64,000 nucleotides of DNA from Ziziphus jujuba (lineage: Eukaryota > Streptophyta > Magnoliopsida > Rosales > Rhamnaceae), in assembly GCF_031755915.1 (NCBI RefSeq), contig NC_083379.1, forward strand, positions 3,607,501 to 3,671,500, given 5' to 3'. Positions 53,466 to 64,000 of the stretch are shown piece by piece. The notes under the pieces are model-generated. The model was not told the origin of the DNA. It saw only the letters and a program-made list of their open reading frames with translations, and did not search any database. Made by a program: the position numbers and the translations under genes. Position 1 is the stretch's first letter. Every line of letters starts with the position of its first letter.

Positions 53466-55625
53466 AAAACGTAACTGTAGCTGGACAACTGTACCTCCAA
53501 ATTAAGCCACATAAACTCCTTACGACCGTGCCATCAAACATATAGACATTCTTCTCACGTAACTACCCTTATTATTCCTCTTTAATTACAGATAATACCC
53601 ACTTAGTCATCCGCATCAGCCAACCTCCACATCCAAATGACCTTCACTACCCTTCCAAATTTAGCTAAATATTTCTTAGATGCGAACTGTAAGGGAAGGG
53701 CATAACCGACCAATAACAAATAGGGAGGTAGGTTGGTTATGATTGATATGACTGAAAGCCAGAGTGGATAATGTAAATAACAAGGGAATCGCAAGGGCAA
53801 AATAGTAAAAGAATAGAAGATGACAGCTGGCGATGACCTCATAACAGAGGTGGCAAAATATCATATCAGGTCGTGGGTCCCATGAAAGGGTTGCCAAAAA
53901 TTTGATGGTGCTGACGACGATGATGATTCTGATCTGTATTTTTTCTTTCTTTTTTTTTTTTCTTTTTTTTTAATTCTAACAAAGTAATAGTATTACTAGC
54001 TAATTCAATGCACAATTTGGTTTGCCTGTTTTCTTTTCGTTCTCACGTGGCTTCGCTGGTTTGGGACTTCAATCACGCCGTCAATGACTAGAAAAGCAAA
54101 ACTTATTGATTCTCTCATATAAAAACTTTTGAAATATGGTGGTTTTAATTGAGACCATCGATGAGGACAAAAAGTGAAGCCCCATGTTAGTCTTTGTTTG
54201 AAGGCATATATTTGTATTGCAATCAAACAAGAAGGTGTTTGATAATCATAAGCTAAAAGGGCCTTCACAAATCAGAATGATGGGGAAGCTAGCTTGCATC
54301 CACATGGGGATGCCTTCAATTTATAAATTTTTGTGCGTCCTTTTTTTGGATTTTAATAAAAGGAGTGGGAGACAAGAAACATGGATTAGTTAATGTGTGG
54401 GGTTCACAACCTTAACTAGATTACTTATCTACTTCTTCAGGAGATAAAATAGTCCATTTTTATTTGCAAGCAAAGCTTATAAGCCACAAGTTATTGCACT
54501 TTTTAGCTTTGGGTTATGTAATGTTACACGTAAATCTTATATATATATATATATATAAATAATATATATCTCTCTGTATTTTAGTTTATTCAAAATTAAA
54601 ATTTTATTTTTAAATATCATTATATCACTTATTATAAATTAACAGATAATTTTTAGTAAAAACCGTAAGTTTTTTTTCTAAATATTTATATTAGAAATGT
54701 ATATATAATTTGACGTACTTGGATGATTGAAGCAGTTGAAAGATTTTAGAACAAACAAGTGGCTTCGATAACAATCTTCACTAATGAATTAGAAAATTAA
54801 TGGATTCAACGCTTCTCTGAAAAATAATTGGGTTGCTCATGAGTCTCTATCTCAGCGTCCTTTTCTGTAAAAGGTAAGCTGATTGGATGGTTACGGGGCA
54901 AATCACAATGAGTAGTGCATATTCTTAATTGATATTATATCAGTTAAACTCGGCATAAATTTTTTAGAGGTTTGAAAGTTGTGTATTATAAAGTCTTCGT
55001 GAAAGGGCTGTTAAGGCATGATTGCTAATCGATTGATCTGTCCTTCAGATATAAAACACAAAAAAAGTCCATCTCTATGTTGCATAAATCAAGAGCACAA
55101 AACCACTTTCTGGCTAGCCAAACACCTTTTTCTTAATTTTTCTTTGCATTCTGCATCCTCTTAATAATGTCTTGCTTTTTTGTCTTCCTTAATTTCGATC
55201 CTTATTGGTATCTGCTTTACTTGTCATATGGTATTAATTTTCACATATCACATATGTATACCTACCTGCAAAAAGTATAGAGAGAGAGAGATGCATTTTT
55301 GGATTATGTTAATTTATATTAAATTAATTAGTAGTCCACAGTCATATGGTAACCCTGATCACAGTCGGATGATCTAAGCAAAGATGGAATGATAAGATTA
55401 AACTCTTGTACCTATCCACCTCAATATTATTTTTCCAATATAACCAACCAGAATAATAATATTTCTTACTTCACCCTCTCGTATTCAGGTGCCTTTCCTT
55501 TTTCTGAAAGCAGATTAGACTCTCTTTGGCGTGTGGGGCTACGACTAAAAGGAAATGATTTTATTTTGCATTATATTGGTAAAAAGAAATTAAAAGTACA
55601 ATAAAAATGGAGATGATAAATGTTA

Positions 55626-56200
<575 letters not shown>

Positions 56201-56507
56201 CAACTTAGATATCCTATACTTGTTAGACTCTCCTTGATTTTATTCGGTTTTTTAATCTAAATTCTTAACTCAAATTTGTTTTCGATAATCCTCATGAACG
56301 ATTTCAAAAATATTACACATGTCATGAACAGTACACATATTTAATTAATATTCATTAATATACTAATTAATTAAGACACCATTTTTTTATCTTAATTAAG
56401 ACACGTCAATTAAAGAAAAATAATAGATGTGCATCCATAATTTTCATGGTCATGTGTATTTTTATTTTTTTATTTTTTTATTTTTTTTTTGAAAGACATA
56501 GTTATGT

Positions 56508-56690
56508 GTATCAGATAATAGATAAATGTCCCTAAAAATAAATAAATTTGTGTATTAACTAATAGATAATTGTCCCTAAAAATAAATAAGTTTGTGTATT
56601 AACTAATAGATAATTGTCCCTAATAATAAATATGTTTGTGTATTAACTAATAGATAATTTTCCCTAATAAAAATAAATAAATTAATAAAT
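56508..56690. repeat. 44-bp minisatellite, about four copies
   Basis: Units of 44 bp containing TTGTGTATTAACTAATAGAT and TGTCCCTAA. The TGTCCC or related word recurs at 56527, 56571, 56615 and 56659. Copies diverge slightly in the AATAAATA part. Confidence 0.85.
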
Positions 56691-56921
56691 AGATAAGTAA
56701 TAAGTTCTAAATTATTATATAGATGTTAATATTGTTCTTTAGAATTGAAGGAGGGATAGAGTCCAAGTCCTTGTTTATGTCAAAGGAGTTTAAACCCATA
56801 AAAGGGGCTTACTCATCCATGCATAATATCTGCAACGCCAATTAAATCCATCCTGATGATTTCTCAAGTCAAGATTGGAGGAACATCAATTAATAAGAGG
56901 TAGTCTCTTAGAAGGCACAAC

Positions 56922-56944
56922 AAGTGTCCCCTATACGCTTAAGC

Positions 56945-56982
<38 letters not shown>

Positions 56983-56993
56983 GTCCCCTATAC
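56922..56993. repeat. Poly(A) micro-insertion with exact 15-bp flanking repeats
   Basis: AAGTGTCCCCTATAC occurs at 56922-56936 and 56979-56993 (the first two A of the right copy may belong to the tract). Between them lie GCTTAAGCC and about 33 A. It is one of the best examples in the window of a tiny body plus poly(A) inside a target-site-like duplication. Confidence 0.7.
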
Positions 56994-58684
56994 TGTACGC
57001 CCAACAAAATTGTCCCATGGGCCATGGCTTTATGAATATAAGTACTTGATCCGGACTGATTATATTATATATAATATATTTATTGTAGTTAATTTATATA
57101 AGAGTGGACTGTTCTTCATGATTAATATAATTAGACAAGCTACCAAGAATATATATACATAATTAGACTAGTCTCTTAACCACATAAACAGTGTGTAGGA
57201 GTTGGTCATACATTCATATCCACATATAATGTAATATATATATTATTAATAAATAAATAAATAAATGATAAAGGCGTTTGAATATATACATATAGTATAT
57301 CAATCTATTATTGACAAATGTAAATGATCCCATGTGAATGATAGAAGGATATATAATTAAAAGAAAAGATTAAAAGACAAAACAACATACGTGAGGCAGC
57401 TTTAGGAATAGAAACAGGAATAGGAATAGAATGGCGTATGGCTGGGTGCAAACTCATGATTGAAAAATTAACAAGTGAATAATGGAGTCTTATCTCATTC
57501 TGATAATGAAAACTATCATTATTTATGACCCCCAATTAATACTAACCAGGCATCCGATGTTGGATTTGGAGATTAGCCCATCTCTAAAAATTCTTTCAAA
57601 ATAAATAAATAAAATAGCAACAACCTTAAGCATCTCAACCGCACGTGCGAATAACCAGTTCCCGGAGGCAGGGAGTTGGTAAGCCAAACAAGGCATTCAA
57701 ATAATTGACCAAATTCATACAGCCGCAGTGGTTTTATCTATTTTACTTTTCACTTATACATTTCCTTTTCTTTTGTCTTTGAAATCATTAAATATTATAC
57801 AAGAATATTTTATATTGAAGTGAGTGTATGCAATCTTTACCTCTTTATACATGTAACAAACAAACATTTTCGTGTATATAAAAAGCAGAAAACACATGAG
57901 CGTCCTTGGGAGTTTTGTTTAATATTATAACATTCCTCATGTTAAATTCACACAAATGTTTTCGGGCAGACAAACACTCGCATTTTTTTTTTTTTAAATT
58001 AATTATCCATCAAATTTATCAGTCTGTACTCCAGGCAACGAACAAGAATGTAAATCAAAAACAGTTTCAATGCATAAAAATATGCTTGGTCCTTGGTCCA
58101 CATGACATGATATCGACAAGTTCAGTATCATTAACCAATGCGAGATAAGTACAATCCAGCAAATTGCTTATGCTTCATTAATAGAGTTACCGTGTCATGT
58201 AGCAAGTATGCCAAAAGGTAGGTGAACATTGATTTTTCTTGCTCCTTTTTTTGTGATTCTTATTTGGTCTGTCCCTGCTTGTATTAACTACACATATCAT
58301 CAATCGATTCGGGTTCAACTTCTTCTGATGTATCTAGGATTACAGAATATGCCACACAAATCTCATGCTTGCATGAAACTTTAAAGAACAATAAACTGAA
58401 ACACAACCATACCTAAAATAATAAATGTCATATTTTTAACTACTGATTCTAAAAGTAAAATATGGGGTACATCAAAAAGTAATTCGAATGATAAAAATGT
58501 GAAACCAATTACTAGTTCCGATTTTTTACCTCTATTTTCTTTGTCCTCATATCTTACAAATTTTAGCTCCACATATAAATATAAAGTTGATGTGGAACAG
58601 AGGGCGAAGTTACATTCAGCTGGTTGTGAGCTTAAAACATATTGAAGAGGTGGATTCTTAATCTAAAAGAAAAGCCATATAAAA

Positions 58685-63895
<5,211 letters not shown>

Positions 63896-64000
63896 CTGAA
63901 GCTGTTTCGTTTTTCAATTCCAAAAAATCAATTACCCATGCCGAATATCATAATGAAAAAAAAAAAAATTAAAAAAATAAGGAAATAAAGAAATTGAAAA

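Overview
This is nuclear DNA of a flowering plant, most likely a woody eudicot. Every recognisable gene is plant-type (BAM-class receptor kinase, plant-specific PCaP protein, DUF1639 protein, GTE-class BET protein). The genes are split by A+T-rich introns with GT..AG ends, and the spacers are full of TA, GA/CT, poly(A) and poly(T) tracts. I rebuilt eight protein-coding genes exon by exon from splice sites, reading phase and remembered family sequences; no alignment was run. All eight are conserved housekeeping, regulatory or signalling genes. I saw no tRNA, rRNA, CRISPR or large intact transposon.

Layout. 1-10920 has no gene I can support. S2P (intramembrane site-2 protease) lies on the minus strand at 10921-14404. 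It is head to head with ARPC2A (ARP2/3 subunit 2) on the plus strand at 15145-20028, so about 740 bp can serve as a shared promoter. A DUF1639 gene follows on the minus strand at 21458-24911, then TAF11 (TFIID subunit) on the minus strand at 29452-33214. BAM3 (CLE-peptide receptor kinase) is on the plus strand at 38271-42205. It converges on a GTE1/GTE6-type bromodomain gene on the minus strand at 43487-47222. A PCaP1/DREPP gene occupies 51732-53159 and MCM6 (replicative helicase) 58685-63895, both on the minus strand. MCM6 lacks its first exon, which lies beyond the right edge.

Context. From memory of Arabidopsis locus numbers, PCaP1, BAM3, TAF11, the DUF1639 gene and S2P are the neighbours At4g20260 to At4g20310, while PCaP2/MAP18 and MCM6 are neighbours near At5g44610 to At5g44635. 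The window therefore looks like the unbroken ancestral block from which two Arabidopsis segments descended, with extra loci (ARPC2A, GTE1) retained here. The genes do not form one pathway: they are a conserved chromosomal neighbourhood.

Less ordinary signals are two GC-AG introns (GTE1 and MCM6) and a six-codon uORF whose stop overlaps the DUF1639 start as ATGA. Fragments of the PCaP1 flanks are duplicated, one of them inverted, beside the gene. Three introns or spacers carry recent tandem duplications. There is a nested inverted-repeat (MITE-like) element and a 141-bp GA tract. There is also a recurrent class of very short poly(A)-tailed insertions flanked by 11-19-bp direct repeats, scattered through non-coding DNA.
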